Assembly: GCA_011503125.2 (NCBI GenBank)
Contig: WWBZ02000010.1
Span: 985,758 to 1,049,757 of the forward strand
Source: Botryosphaeria dothidea
Lineage: Eukaryota > Ascomycota > Dothideomycetes > Botryosphaeriales > Botryosphaeriaceae
Reading direction: 5' to 3'
DNA length: 64,000 bases
This document shows positions 24,090 to 35,126 of the stretch, one piece after another. The translations under genes were made by a program, and so were the position numbers. How positions within the stretch are numbered: position 1 is the stretch's first letter; each line of letters opens with the position of its first letter. The notes under the pieces are model-generated. The model ran no database searches, was not told the origin of the DNA, and saw only the letters and a program-made list of their open reading frames with translations.

Positions 24090-25636
24090 ATGTCATCTCG
24101 GCGTGCCGAGAGTACGAGGTCACAAGTGCTTTCGATTCTCGTTGACGCAGATCCGCAGCTGGTCGGACAGCTGTTGCGGCTTGACCTTCCCGAGACCCCT
24201 ATCCGTGATCTCCGAGAAAGCTGCGTGCAGGGCTGTCGCGGTGTGAATAGGATATTGACGCAAGTCCAATATCGAGAGAGGATTGAGAAAAGGCCTCGGA
24301 CATCGATTTGGGGTTTTTTTACGACGTGTCAAGCATGTGCCCGACCGGTCATCACACTGACGGAGACTACTTTCTCCTGTGGCCATCTCATTTGCAATTC
24401 ATGTATTGGTAAGGTATCACGGCAACTTGAAGAGGGAAAAGCTGACCAATAGCCACTCCGTCATGCCCAGTATGCGGTCCGCGGTTTGCTCATGATCTCG
24501 ACCTCTCAGCACTTCTCCTGGAAATCCCAAGGATCGAATGGCCAGACGTCTCAATAGCCTGTAAATGACAGCCTACGGATGAGAAGCTCGCTGACATCAA
24601 AAGATGCTTCTACAAGAAGCAAGAAGACACAGTCAAGAGGCTCCCCATCGAGGCTTTGGTGTCATACGCATTGAGCAGCTCAGCAAGCCAAGTGGCACCT
24701 TTTCTCAAGTCCTACGAGGAGTTGATGCGTATGGTAGTGGTTTCTAAACATCATCAGAACTAGCACCTCGCCTAGGAATATGCGTCAAAGGTCTTCCTAT
24801 TCATTAAGACTATTGTCCGAAATAGTGCTGACGGTCACATAGGATGCCAGGGGGACCACACTCCTCGAACGAGCGTTGCTGAAGGGGCTGGGTCATCTAC
24901 CGCAAGATGAGCCGCTCCTCGACTTCGACAACTACTTCATCTGCTCTCTCGAGCCCATTCGACGCATGTACGGAACCTACAATCTTCGGGAATTCTTAAG
25001 ACGCCTTCCCCTTCTTTCAAGAAGGTTGGCTCGCTCCGGGAGACTGGACACGAATTTTGTGATTTTCGACGAGGTTGAGAACATGGGGCGTTATGAACGG
25101 ATATCTTGGGTTATGCGGTCTTATTATACGATGCGGCGGTCAATGGGAGATCCTGAGGGAAGAGCGCTACTCCAGCAATGGAGGCATAGATTGGCGCAGG
25201 ATGTGAAAGACATTTGCCTTCTATCTCCGGACTCGGTCCTATCTTTCGAACAAATTATTGAGGTAATATTGAACACCTTGCCTGCGATGTTCTTGCTAAT
25301 AGTTCTTAGGACGTAATTAGGGTTCAGGATTACCTCACTAGTAGTACAATTGTACTTGGGTTACGAGAAACAAATCCAGACAACGCAGAACGACTCCTTG
25401 AGCGGCTCAGGAACCGGATGAGAAAGTCTGGGGCGTGCATACCTATTCCGGACGAGAAATACTACGAAGTATACTTCACTACCTTAGATCCTGCGTCTTC
25501 GGCCTGGTTAGGGTATCTCACTGAGGCTCCTGAAGAGTTGATGCTTCGTGTTGATAATGGGATTCCAATCACGACTTTGTGGTCTTCTGGAGAAGACTCC
25601 TTTTCCTCTGACAAGGGCTTGATGAGTTTACATTGA
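24090..25636 (+). pseudogene. RING-finger protein gene with introns, damaged
   Basis: ATG at 24090 gives MSSRRAESTRSQVLSILVD. The RING motif spans a 44-bp intron (24409-24452, GTAAGG to AATAG): CQACARPVITLTETTFSCGH, LICNSC, then TPSCPVCG, a C3HC4 pattern typical of E3 ubiquitin ligases. A second clear intron is 25263-25309 (GTAATA, TGCTAATAG, TTAG); after it the frame runs DVIRVQDYLTSSTIVLGLRE to the stop at 25636. Damage: a TGA soon after the RING (SIAC-K-stop), two TAGs near 24763-24778 that fit CAG to TAG, and a frame change near 24840. The C-terminal half (24850-25636) is unbroken and of unknown family. Some apparent stops might be unrecognised introns. Confidence 0.65.
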
Positions 25637-25949
25637 ATAACTACAATATATTTCTTGATTCCAAAGATGCGTCACCGCGTAATCAGACATCTGTAGGATT
25701 CACACTCGTCGTTTATGCCCAGCTCTGGCAGAATTAATGCAGTGAAAGCCGAACGCCATGAACAAAACCGCCCTCACTCATGGGAAAGTGCCAGGAGACG
25801 TAGGAGGAGCCATGACCTCGCCAGTGCATGCAATGGCGCCAGAATCAATGGCCAGACTGCTGCAGACCGAGCTAGGTCAGCTCGATTGGCTCAGTGAGCT
25901 TGCCGATCCTGCATCACAATCAATGCCGGGCCGTTCTACATTGCCTTAG

Positions 25950-26864
25950 CATGGACGGGCGTTTGACCCCGCTTCGGGGGCATGCGCGTATCCAATAATC
26001 AAATGGTCTGCACAACTTAAGAGGCCTAGCGCGCATTTATGCAGCAGATGGCTGACGTCATCGAGCCAGGTGTCGGCAATAAGTATGCGGCGGTGCCAGC
26101 ACCAATCTCCCCTGAACTCATTCTGTCACCAAAAGCCCACCTTTGCAGAGACTCTACAATATGGGTCTCAAAGATCTGATAGATTATGGGCCTCTGCTAT
26201 TCGTGGATCCTACTGTTGATGCGGGAAGCTCCCAGAGGGGAAAACTCACTCGGCCATCATCCTCAGCACCACAAACCCCGAAACTGCCAACCAGATCATT
26301 GATAAGGGGCTTGTTATTAACTTTGCTATCCATATAGCGCAGTACTATAATGCAGCCTTCACAGTAACCCAGTGTTTCAAGTGCCAGGCCTACGGTCATA
26401 TTACCAACCACTGTAAAAAGGAGGAAAAGTGTGGACAGTGCGGCAAGGCATATAATACTAGGGACTGCCCCAAGGAAAGCACGCAGTGCGCAAACTGCTC
26501 CCAAAGGCACACAGCCTGGAGCAACGCCTGCCTAACACGCAGAGCCTGCCATGCTAAGGCCGCCCAGGCCCGCCTAGCAGCACCAGAAAGGCACCGGGAA
26601 GGACCCCTGATAACCAAGACATAGCCCCAAACTAACTGGCTGACGGTCGGACCAAGGAAGAGGATCAGGGAGGAGGAGCCGGTCAAGAGGGGACCAGGCA
26701 GGCCAAGAGACTTAAGCCGCCCCCCGCCTCCTAACCAAATGAGGTTCACTGGACTTAACAGCTCACAACACGCCTTAGAGGAGCCCGCGAGAACTCCCTC
26801 CTCACAGCCCATACCACTAGCCCCCTCGCAGCCGGACCTAGAGATGGAAGGAAGTCAATGTTAG
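25950..26864 (+). pseudogene. LINE ORF1, zinc-knuckle nucleic-acid-binding protein
   Basis: The frame contains three Cys knuckles: CFKCQAYGHITNHC (26373-26414), CGQCGKAYNTRDC, in which the His is Tyr (CAT to TAT fits RIP), and CANCSQRHTAWSNAC. Several TAG stops interrupt it. The stop TAG at 26862-26864 overlaps the ORF2 start in ATGTTAG, suggesting coupled termination and reinitiation. Confidence 0.75.
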
Positions 26865-29800
26865 ACATAGGCTCTCTCTCTATCGTACAGTATAACGTCC
26901 ATAAGAGCAAGGTTAGGGTAATGCTCCCGCTCTTTAAGGAAGTGGACCCAAAGATCCACCATATCCTGGCCATCCAGGAACCTTGGAGGAACCCGAGGGT
27001 CAAGATAACAGCAAGACACCCTGCCTACCACACAGTTTTTCCCCAGGAGGGAGTAGCAAGAATCTGCTTCTTTATAAGCAAGGCCATTGGCCCCGACTCC
27101 TGGCAAGCAACAGTCCATTCACCAGATCTCATCACACTATCCCTCATTACTAGGACATATATAATCCATATCCATAACTACTATAACCCCCCACTAGCCT
27201 CCTATACTAGCACGGCTCTAGAAACCTTAGCGCTTCTCCCAGAAGCCCTTAGAAAACCAGGGGAGCATGTCCTACTAGGGGACTTTAACCTTCACCATCC
27301 TACCTAGGGAGGCATTACCTCCCCTATACACTATACTCTTGTAGACGACCTTATTAAAATAGCTACTATAGCTAGCCTTAACCTAGCCCTTCTAAGAGGT
27401 ACTATTACTAGAAGAGAAGGTAGTAGCGAGAGTACCCTAGACCTTATCTTTACTACACGATAGCTAGAAGAGAGGATCCTTAGCTATAGAGTTAGTCAGG
27501 AGCTCGAATCCTCCTTAGACCACCTACCTATCCTCACTACGCTTGATATCTCCCCTACCCCTACAGAACCACGCCCTCCAAGGCCCTAATGGAAGAAAGT
27601 AGACTGGAAGAGAACTAATAAGGTGCTCCAAATAAAGCTCGAACACCTTCAAACAGCCCCTCTTAATACTAAAGTAGACCTAGATCACTTTACTAAACTA
27701 CTCCAAGAGGCCATCCAAAGGATAATCTAGGAGACTATCCCAGTAGCGAGACCCTCGCCCTGGGCCTCTATGTAATGGACAAAGGAGTATTCGGACCTAG
27801 TGCACCAGGCTAGAGCAGCTAGAAGGAAGTGGACGGCCATAGGGAGAGAGGAGGACTAGGTAGTATACTAAACTATTGCTAATAGCAAGAAGAGGCAGAT
27901 TAGAAGAGATAGAACAAAAGCATGGCGTAGAATAGTAGCTAAGATCACCTCAGACCCATCTGCACTCCGGAAGCTCTCAAAGTAGGCAAGAATAAGGGCA
28001 CTAGAGCCTCCAGCCCCACCTCAGTTCCCACCCCTCTAGGGAGCAGATGGACAACTACGCTACGACAATCCGGCCAAGATAGAAATCCTTACTAACCAGT
28101 TCTTCCCCCCTCCCAGGGCCACCGACCTCTCAGATCTGGATGGGTGTACATACCTAGAGCTAGTGGAGATCCCTCAAGACCTTACTGAAGAGCAGGTCCT
28201 CTATACCATTAAGAAGCTCCCCCTAGATAAGGCACCAGGCCCAGATAAGATCATTAATAGGTTCCTAAAGCAGTGCGCTCAGACACTAAGCGGACCACTT
28301 ACTAGGCTCTTCCAGGGATGCCTCGCACTTGCATACCATCCTAGGTAGTTCAAAAGCTCTATTACCGTAGTCCTAAGGAAACCACAGAGGGATAACTATA
28401 CCAAAGCCAAATCATTTAGGCCGATTGCCCTACTCAACACGCTAGGGAAGCTACTTGAGAGGATTATAGCAGATAGAATCGCCCAGGCTACTGAAGCATA
28501 CGGCCTGCTCCCTAATATATAGATAGGAGCTAGGAGAAACAGGTCCGCAGTAGCAGCTCTCGACCTGCTCACAGAACAGATTCATACTATCTGGGCACAA
28601 GATCCAGGGCTAGTGGCTTCAGTCCTCAGCCTGGATATCTTAGGAGCATATGACCACGTATCCCATAGAAGGCTTCTCTACAATATGAGGATGGCAAGAC
28701 TCCCGGAATGGGTAGAAAGATTTACTTAATCCTTTCTACAGGACCGTACCACTCAGCTATCCTTCGGAGACTTTACTAGTCCACCAATCTAGACCTCAAC
28801 CGGGATTCCCCAGGGATCCTTACTATCTCCGATCCTCTACCTATTCTTTGCCTCTAACCTACTTACATAGCTACGTAGGGGTAATACCTTCCCCCTTAGA
28901 TTCGTCGATAATACTAATATTCTAACCTTTAGTAGATCTACAGAATAAAACTATAGGACACTAGAGAGCGCATATCAAATTTGCGAGCGCTGGGCATCTA
29001 CCTACGGGTTAGCTTTCTCGCCCGACAAGTATTACCTTATTCATTTTATAAGAAAACTAAGGAGATTCAATATAGCAGCAGAGATCCGTATCCCTAGATT
29101 TACTAGATGCCTAGAGCCTACAATCAAGATTCTAGGAGTCCACGTAGACAACAAGCTTAGATGGGGACCCCACATTAGGGAAACAGGAGCTAAGGCAATC
29201 AAATAGTGCATATCTCTCTCTAGACTCGCAGCATCCACCTGGGGAGTTTCATTTACTAAAGCCCGCCATATCTATATGGCTATAGTAAGACCAGTTATGA
29301 CCTACGGCTGTGGGGTATGGCACGTCCTAGAGGGAACCCCAGGGTGGAGAAAGACAGCCACCCAGCCACTGCAGAAGATCCAAAACCAGTGCCTACGCAC
29401 TATCTCAGGGGTATACAAGTCAACCAGCACACAAACTTTAGAGCACGAGACGGGGATTTCCCCACTCTTACTCTACCTGGACGAACTGGCGCTAGCCCAG
29501 ACTATTAGATCTAGGGATGGCCTAGTGGCAATGGTGGTAGAGGACACTTGCCAGAGCATTAAAGAGATAGCCCGGGCCACACTAGGCACCAGAGGCACAG
29601 CCGGCCTAGCCAGAAGAACTCTGCTTAGAGAAAGAGCAACAGCCCTCCTTAACTACTGCCCCCCCACCTACCAGAGTCTCCCGGAGCGAATAAGACTACG
29701 CATGGCATATAGGAAGAAGTGGAAGAAGAGATGGACAAAGTTTACCAGCTAAGGAAGGTAAGATAAGCCAGTAGCCCAAAGCACACAGTAGAACCCAAAG

Positions 29801-30223
29801 ATTCGACAAATTCATAGCGAACTGTCTAAGCCATAGAGCACACTCGCCACTCTACTACGTACTAAGCATATTGGGCTAGAGGACTTCCTCTCTAGGCGTA
29901 AGGTGCCAGGACACCCTAGCCCCGCCTGCCCATGCGGCTGGCATAGACAAACCCCAAAGCACATCCTCCTCTTCTGCCCCCACTTCCAACAGGGCAGGGC
30001 ACAGATGCTCTAGAGGGCAGGGACCACGGACTACGATTCCCTCCTCTCAACGAAAAAGGGGATCAAAGCAGCAACAGACTGGTTCTTACGCCTAGGGCTG
30101 CTCAAGCAATTTAACCTGGCAAGGGAACTAATCCAGGAAGACAACCAAGAAGAGGAACCAGGAGGACCACCAGGACCACCAGGACCACCAGGACCACCAG
30201 GACCCGGACAACTACGAGGATAA
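26858..30223 (+). pseudogene. LINE ORF2: endonuclease and reverse transcriptase
   Basis: Starts MLDIGSLSIVQYNVHKSK, an APE-type endonuclease N-terminus, with AIQEPW, LLGDFNLHHPT then a stop in place of W, and SSLDHLP. Reverse transcriptase follows: LPLDKAPGPDKI, FRPIALLNTLGKLLERII, GIPQGSLLSPILY, and FVDN at 28901-28912 where FVDD is required, so a catalytic Asp is lost through GAT to AAT. The C-terminus has the cysteine motif CPCGWHRQTPKHILLFC, then an unusual Gly-Pro-Pro run (four GPP units, about 30157-30206) and a TAA at 30221. I see no RNase H domain between the two. Nonsense codons are TAG/TAA. Confidence 0.85.
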
Positions 30224-30494
30224 GGACTGAAGGGATAGGTCTAGTGGGTGAATGTAGGGCTGCCACAGCAGCCGCTACTGGTAAGAAGGAAAAACAAGAA
30301 CTAGTATAGGATAGCATGCCCAGAGAGAGGAGGGGTTTTTGCCAGGTGAAAAGGTTTTCCCCCTCGTGTAAAATAACTACAGATAGCCAGCCCCGCATGG
30401 ACCCGTAAGGGAGCTATATCGGGAAGAAATGAATTTATCTATCTATCTACCATTAATCTATGGTCTCATGCCTTAGGAAGAACCTAAATCCTCT

Positions 30495-30950
30495 CTTAAT
30501 TAACTCAATCAGATAACAAACCAACAATCTCAAACCGAAAAGGACTCATCTACTCAACAACTCCCAACACCTTCTCAGTCAGTTAAACCATCAGGAGATA
30601 CCATTGACTCCCAAGAACAAGAACAAGAGCAAACTGAGCAACGACTTGGTCCTCTACTACCTGCCCAATATAATACTCCACCACAACCAGGCGCTGCTCC
30701 CGGCAACAGAGCACCACGAGGAGCAGATATCTCAGCCACATTTGCTGAAGAAACTATCATTCCAGAGAACAGCTCACGGAGTTCTCGGAATCAGAATCCA
30801 AACTACAGCAATGATCCTTTTAGGAAACCTCGAAAACCACGAAAAGAAGCATATACTGCAACGCTTACTCAAGCTCAAGAACAACCGAAATCGACTTTCT
30901 ACAACGCGTTCTCAGCTGCAATCAACACTCCTGATGGAATTTGCGCTTGA
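30495..30950 (+). pseudogene. Copia pol fragment, integrase-RT linker
   Basis: The frame reads GNRAPRGADISATFAEETII, PENSSRSSRN, KPRKPRKEAYTATLTQAQE and KSTFYNAFSAAINTPDG. This matches the linker between integrase and reverse transcriptase in fungal Ty1/Copia polyproteins. The stretch before it is Gln/Ser-rich. It keeps its CpA dinucleotides, so unlike most elements here it has hardly been RIPed. Truncated at both ends. Confidence 0.6.
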
Positions 30951-32338
30951 TGGGTCGGAATGGATGAATGAATGACTTGATTGCTTAGTTGCCGAGGCGC
31001 TCGTGGTGTTGCTCCCCAAGACGTCTCAGAATGAATGACTAAGCTAATATGCTATCCAATAACAGATAACGGAGGTGATTGGGCTCATTTTCCATCAAAT
31101 ATCAAGGCTTGACAAACGGCAATTAAGGCTTGACGGAAAGAAAATCAAAGGGCGAGAACATCTCTTCCGCTCCCAGCCACCGCGTAGCCACATCGGATAG
31201 GTACGGGCTGCGGACGTGTTACTAGGCAGCAGGAAGCTGACGAGTGGTAAAACAGTACGTACGCCGGGAGAGCTAGCCACGCGCGCCTTAGTTATCGACA
31301 GCAAGCGTTTTGCTTTATAGGATTTTCGCTTCCTTAGCGGTGCGCCTGCATTAGGCTATGCAACATTGTATCAACGAGCAAAAGCGCCCGCATTATATGC
31401 GCCAATTAATTTTAGTCCAATAAATTATGCAGGCTAGGTTTAGTTATCGACCTATAGCTGCGTTTCTCGCTATAGTATGCTTATACTATAGTAGAAGGAC
31501 GCGACTTACGGTAAGCGGTAGCTAAGAGACGTTGCGTGCGCGCTTCTAGGCAGTCGCCGCAGGGTCCGCGAAATTTTTAACGGGTTATCCCGTCTAGGCG
31601 CGTGCGTAAGGTATAGCCAAGGCACGACAAGGGATAAGGATACGTTACGCCCTAATTACGACGAGTCTAGTAAGTTTCCGGCTTAGCGCGCGCTCGCGCC
31701 TACGCCCTAGGCCCTATGCCCTGCCGCCGCCGTTCTCGTACATCCTAAAACTAAGGTAGTATCTCTACTCTCGTTACCTTTATCGAGAGAAGAAAGTATA
31801 TCTAGAACTTCTCTATAATATAGCGTATTACCTTAGGTATCCTTAAAACGCACCGGAGGTGCTTCCGTTAATAAAGCGGTCGATTGGATTCTCGTAGCTA
31901 GCTAGTGGCTAGCAAGCGTGTTTTAGCGCTACTAACGAGCTAACGAGAAGAATTCCGAGGGCGTAATATAACTACCGGCCTTGCCGGCTAGTTAGCGTAG
32001 TATCGTATAATATTAAGGGTTTCTCGAAACGTAGTATCTATTTATAGCTTTATAGTTAATTTACTACCGGGGGGGCTACTTTAGTAAATACTATAGCTTG
32101 CGCTCTTAGAAATTTTCCTCTAACGGGAAGAGTAAACTCGTGCCGCTACGGCCTAATATTTCTTAAACCTTCTTTATAAGTACGAGTACGTTTAGTAAGC
32201 TAGGATTTACTAAGTAGGCGTACCTTCTAGTCTACGTAGTAGAGTTTATAAACTATAACGAGCTCGTTTCTATAGGTTAGTAGTCGTCCCGCTTATAATT
32301 AGCCTAGCGGTAATCTCGAGCACTATCTTATTAAAATA
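30951..32338. other. Transition from normal to RIPed DNA, no gene resolved
   Basis: To about 31330 the composition is normal; beyond that CpA vanishes. A short direct repeat TTAGTTATCGAC occurs near 31289 and 31440, and a hairpin with CTATAGTAT arms lies near 31473-31494. No coding frame recognised. Confidence 0.45.
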
Positions 32339-32494
32339 TATTAAATAACTAAGTTATTTATATAGGGAGTAAAGTTTAACGTAGATTAGTATAAGGAGGA
32401 GGAGAGTAGGTAACCCGGTCCCTCTTATATAGTAGCTATATAATAAATTCTCGGTATTAACCCTTAGTTTAATTAGACCCTATTTCTTCTAATA
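32339..32494 (-). repeat. Solo Copia LTR (156 bp), RIPed, with target duplication AAATA
   Basis: 156 bp, TATTAAATAAC to CTAATA, flanked by AAATA at 32334-32338 and 32495-32499. The same LTR occurs at 55148-55303 and 62796-62951; this copy carries the most CpA-to-TpA changes. Confidence 0.85.
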
Positions 32495-32869
32495 AAATAT
32501 ATAAGAAGAGTAGATAATACTACTTCTAGAATTGTTTGCTATCTACTAAGACTATATAGCACGCTTTATAAAAGACTCGTTAAAACGGATGTAAAGCGTA
32601 TAAAGGGAGGTAATTCTATAATATTTTATAAACGAAGGTTAAATAAGAAATATAAAACCGGATAATAGTAGTTAAATTAATGCGTGTACTAAGAAATAAA
32701 TAATAACCTATTAGAGACGTAGTACTAGTAATGTTTAACATTTATTAACCCTCTATATATATAATATATCTTCGAAAAAGAGCTAATTAAGAAGTTCTTG
32801 TTCCTATAGAAATAATACGTAACTCTTACCACTTAAGCTTAGAATCTATTTTAGAATATAGCTTCTACT

Positions 32870-33830
32870 CTCTACCCTAGTTATAGACCCCTCCCCTATC
32901 TCTAAAGCTTTTCTTATCCTAGTAAATACTAGTAAGTACCTTCTTAACGCCTACTTCTAAAATAGAGGCGGAGGGCTAACGGCCGTCTCGATCTAGAAAT
33001 CTTATATACTTATCTAGGATAAGATACGACTTAGCTATAAGAGTATTCGATTTAGGGATAAACGAGGGTTAGTGCTCGTGCCTCCGGTAAAAATATCGAT
33101 ACTCGTCCTCCGTAATTAGAAAGCGCCGTACGTCTCGAAGCCTCTTCTCCGACTCGTTCTCTCCTAGGACGTAGAGGACTTAGAAGTACTTCTACCGATA
33201 CGGCTCTAGATCTTCGACGTGCCGGTTTATATCTTCGCGGAAATTAAGCTTATATACTACCGTATTAAGCTTAAATTTAATACTATGCTCCTTATACTAC
33301 GCGGTAATCCGGTAGAGCTACGGTATCTAGTTGCTAGAGCCTCGGCTAATCTTAATATTAGTCGCCTCGTTAAATAAGTTATAGAATATAGCTAGAATAT
33401 CGATATACTACCTATACCGCGTAAGAAAGTTTCTCGTAACTAGGCTCCCGTTAGTAATAATCGAGATAGACTCTAGATATAGCTCTTCTTTATAGAACTA
33501 GAGTATTTACGAAAGGAACTTATAATATAGGAAAGGCTTACCGCCGGTAAAATTTACCTTCTATATACCGGTAGCCTTAAGTAGACGTAGACCCTATTTC
33601 GCGCGTTCTAGGTCTTCTATATATAACGTCGTCGCGGTATAGAAGTAGAATCTATAAGTCTTATTATATTACCGGGTAAAATAGTAATTAACTAATATAG
33701 GGCGCTTACGGCGATAAAGCTTAGATTTATAGAAGAGTTCTAATATAATAGAGACTAGTAAAAGTAATAAAAGAACTATAGTAATCTCGATTTAAGAAGA
33801 TTCTCTCTTTAAAAGTAAGGATAACTTCTA
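32870..33830 (-). pseudogene. RIP-killed viperin-like radical SAM gene (RSAD2 family)
   Basis: The minus-strand frame, broken only by TAG/TAA, follows the viperin order. A hydrophobic N-terminus (ITIVLLLLLLVSIILELF, about 33745-33800) is followed by RRKRPILVNYYFTR, the radical SAM site, GLRLLKATG, VNFTGGKPFL, SISIITNGSLVTRNFL, YIDILAIFYNLFNE, FKLNTVVYKLNFREDINRHV, FQVLYVLGENESEKRLRDV once a stop is skipped, RRFLITEDEYRYF, FIPKSNTLIAKSYLILDKYI and RFLDRDGR near the C-terminus. About 320 residues, normal for viperin. All three cysteines of CX3CX2C are Tyr codons (33666-33668, 33654-33656, 33645-33647). Viperins convert NTPs to chain-terminating ddhNTPs that inhibit viral polymerases. It faces away from the nucleotide kinase at 35127. 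Exact ends and introns unknown. Confidence 0.88.
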
Positions 33831-34109
33831 TAGTAGGGTCTATATATATAAGATAGTAAGCTATTAATCTATTATAATAGAGTTATACGAAGTTATATAT
33901 ATATACTACCTCTTCCGGATAAGGAGCCTATTTATTTAATACCGGAGAGTTATATAGGGTTACGTATTAGTTCCGCCTCTCCCGGTCTCCCGTATAGAAT
34001 AATAATTCTTCCCCCTTCTTTACTATTACTAGCTAACAACTATTTAATCTATTACTATTAACTACTACTACCTAAGGCTACGTACTTTCTTTACTTTTTA
34101 ATTAATATC
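33831..34109. other. RIPed spacer upstream of the viperin pseudogene
   Basis: Short CpA-poor spacer between the start of the viperin frame and an old LTR; it presumably held part of a divergent promoter. Confidence 0.3.
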
Positions 34110-34413
34110 TATTACGATCTAACCTTAAACTAATAAATAATAAGGCTTTAGGTAGTACTAGACTAATAGATAGCGAATCTTATTATTAAGATAACGGGAT
34201 AAGGTTACCGGGTAGGAGTATTTACTTACTAGGTAACGACGCTAGGCAACGACGCTAGGCAACGACGATAGGCAGGGACGCTAAGAGCGAACCCCCTCGG
34301 CTATCTTATAAACTTTCTTTTCTTTTCCTCTATCTTCTCTACTTCTTTTCTTTTTTAGCTTAGAAACTTAGTTAAATTTATAGATTAAACTTAATTCTCC
34401 TTAAGCCGTAATA
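34110..34413 (+). repeat. RIPed Gypsy-type LTR between viperin and kinase pseudogenes
   Basis: Starts TATTACGATCT and ends GCCGTAATA, the RIPed form of TG...CA tips, and carries the CTTTTTTAGCTTAG tract of the window's Gypsy LTRs. It includes three 13-bp tandem units of the AACGACGCTAGGC type (about 34223-34262). No matching target duplication was found, so the ends are tentative. Confidence 0.5.
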
Positions 34414-35126
34414 TACTACGTTTCTATCTTAGTATCCTATATCTCTAAGCGATTATTTCCTAATCTTTTTAATAAACGCTACCGTAGGTAGGCGTCGCCT
34501 ACTACTACTTATAGCAGCCTTAGCCTAATTAGGTTAGACTAGTATTTAGTATACTAAGGTACCTTCCCGCGCCTAATTAATTAAAATCCTTTTGCCTCTC
34601 CATTACTTTTATTTTATACGGCCCCTCTAAACTTATACGTGCTTCCTCGTATCTTACTATATATTAAGAATAGATAGTATTAATCTAGAGGGCTAGCAGC
34701 GTCTATTCTTTCTCGCGCTATTTAGTAATTACTATTCGGTCTAATATTAGTATAAGCTTCTACTTCTATAACGAGTTTAGTTATATAGCTTATAAACTAA
34801 TAGAGTATACTAAGAGTATAAAGGGTAGTAATTAGAGCTAATTACCGTAGCTTATAATGGAAGATAGAGGCTTGCTTATTCTATTTTTATATATATTATA
34901 TAGGTACTCCTTTCGTGTATATATTAAGCTTATAGGCACTCGTTTAATAGATTATATATCTACTAATTACTACCCTATATATAATTTATAAGCCTTTTTC
35001 GTAGTCTATATAGTTCGAATTACTATCTTATTCCGTATAGTTATAGCTAAAGAAGAACCTAGTATATCCTTTATCTATATTATAGGTATATATAATAGCT
35101 CTTATACTCTTAATAAAATTAATAGA
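34414..35126. other. RIPed region upstream of the nucleotide kinase remnant
   Basis: AT-rich with many TpA steps. Immediately before 35127 an ACTCTTAATAAAATTAATAG tract looks like the 3' end of an intron, so a first exon of the kinase may lie in the preceding 200 bp. Confidence 0.35.

Larger units (their letters stand above)
25640..30466 (+). mobile_element. Tad-like LINE retrotransposon with ORF1 and ORF2
   Basis: ORF1 with nucleocapsid-type zinc knuckles is followed by ORF2 with an endonuclease and reverse transcriptase, and the element ends near 30466 in ATCT repeats (TTTATCTATCTATC), the simple-repeat tail of a LINE. RIP-type stops are moderate in number. A related, much more mutated 3' end lies inverted at 38826-39430. 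The 5' limit is uncertain; DNA from 25640 to about 25950 shows only a short frame (MAPESMARLLQTELGQLDWL) that may be the start of ORF1. Confidence 0.85.

Noticed and set aside
34223..34262. CRISPR-like short repeats
   Set aside because: Three 13-bp units directly abutting with no spacers, inside an LTR of a eukaryote; an ordinary tandem repeat.
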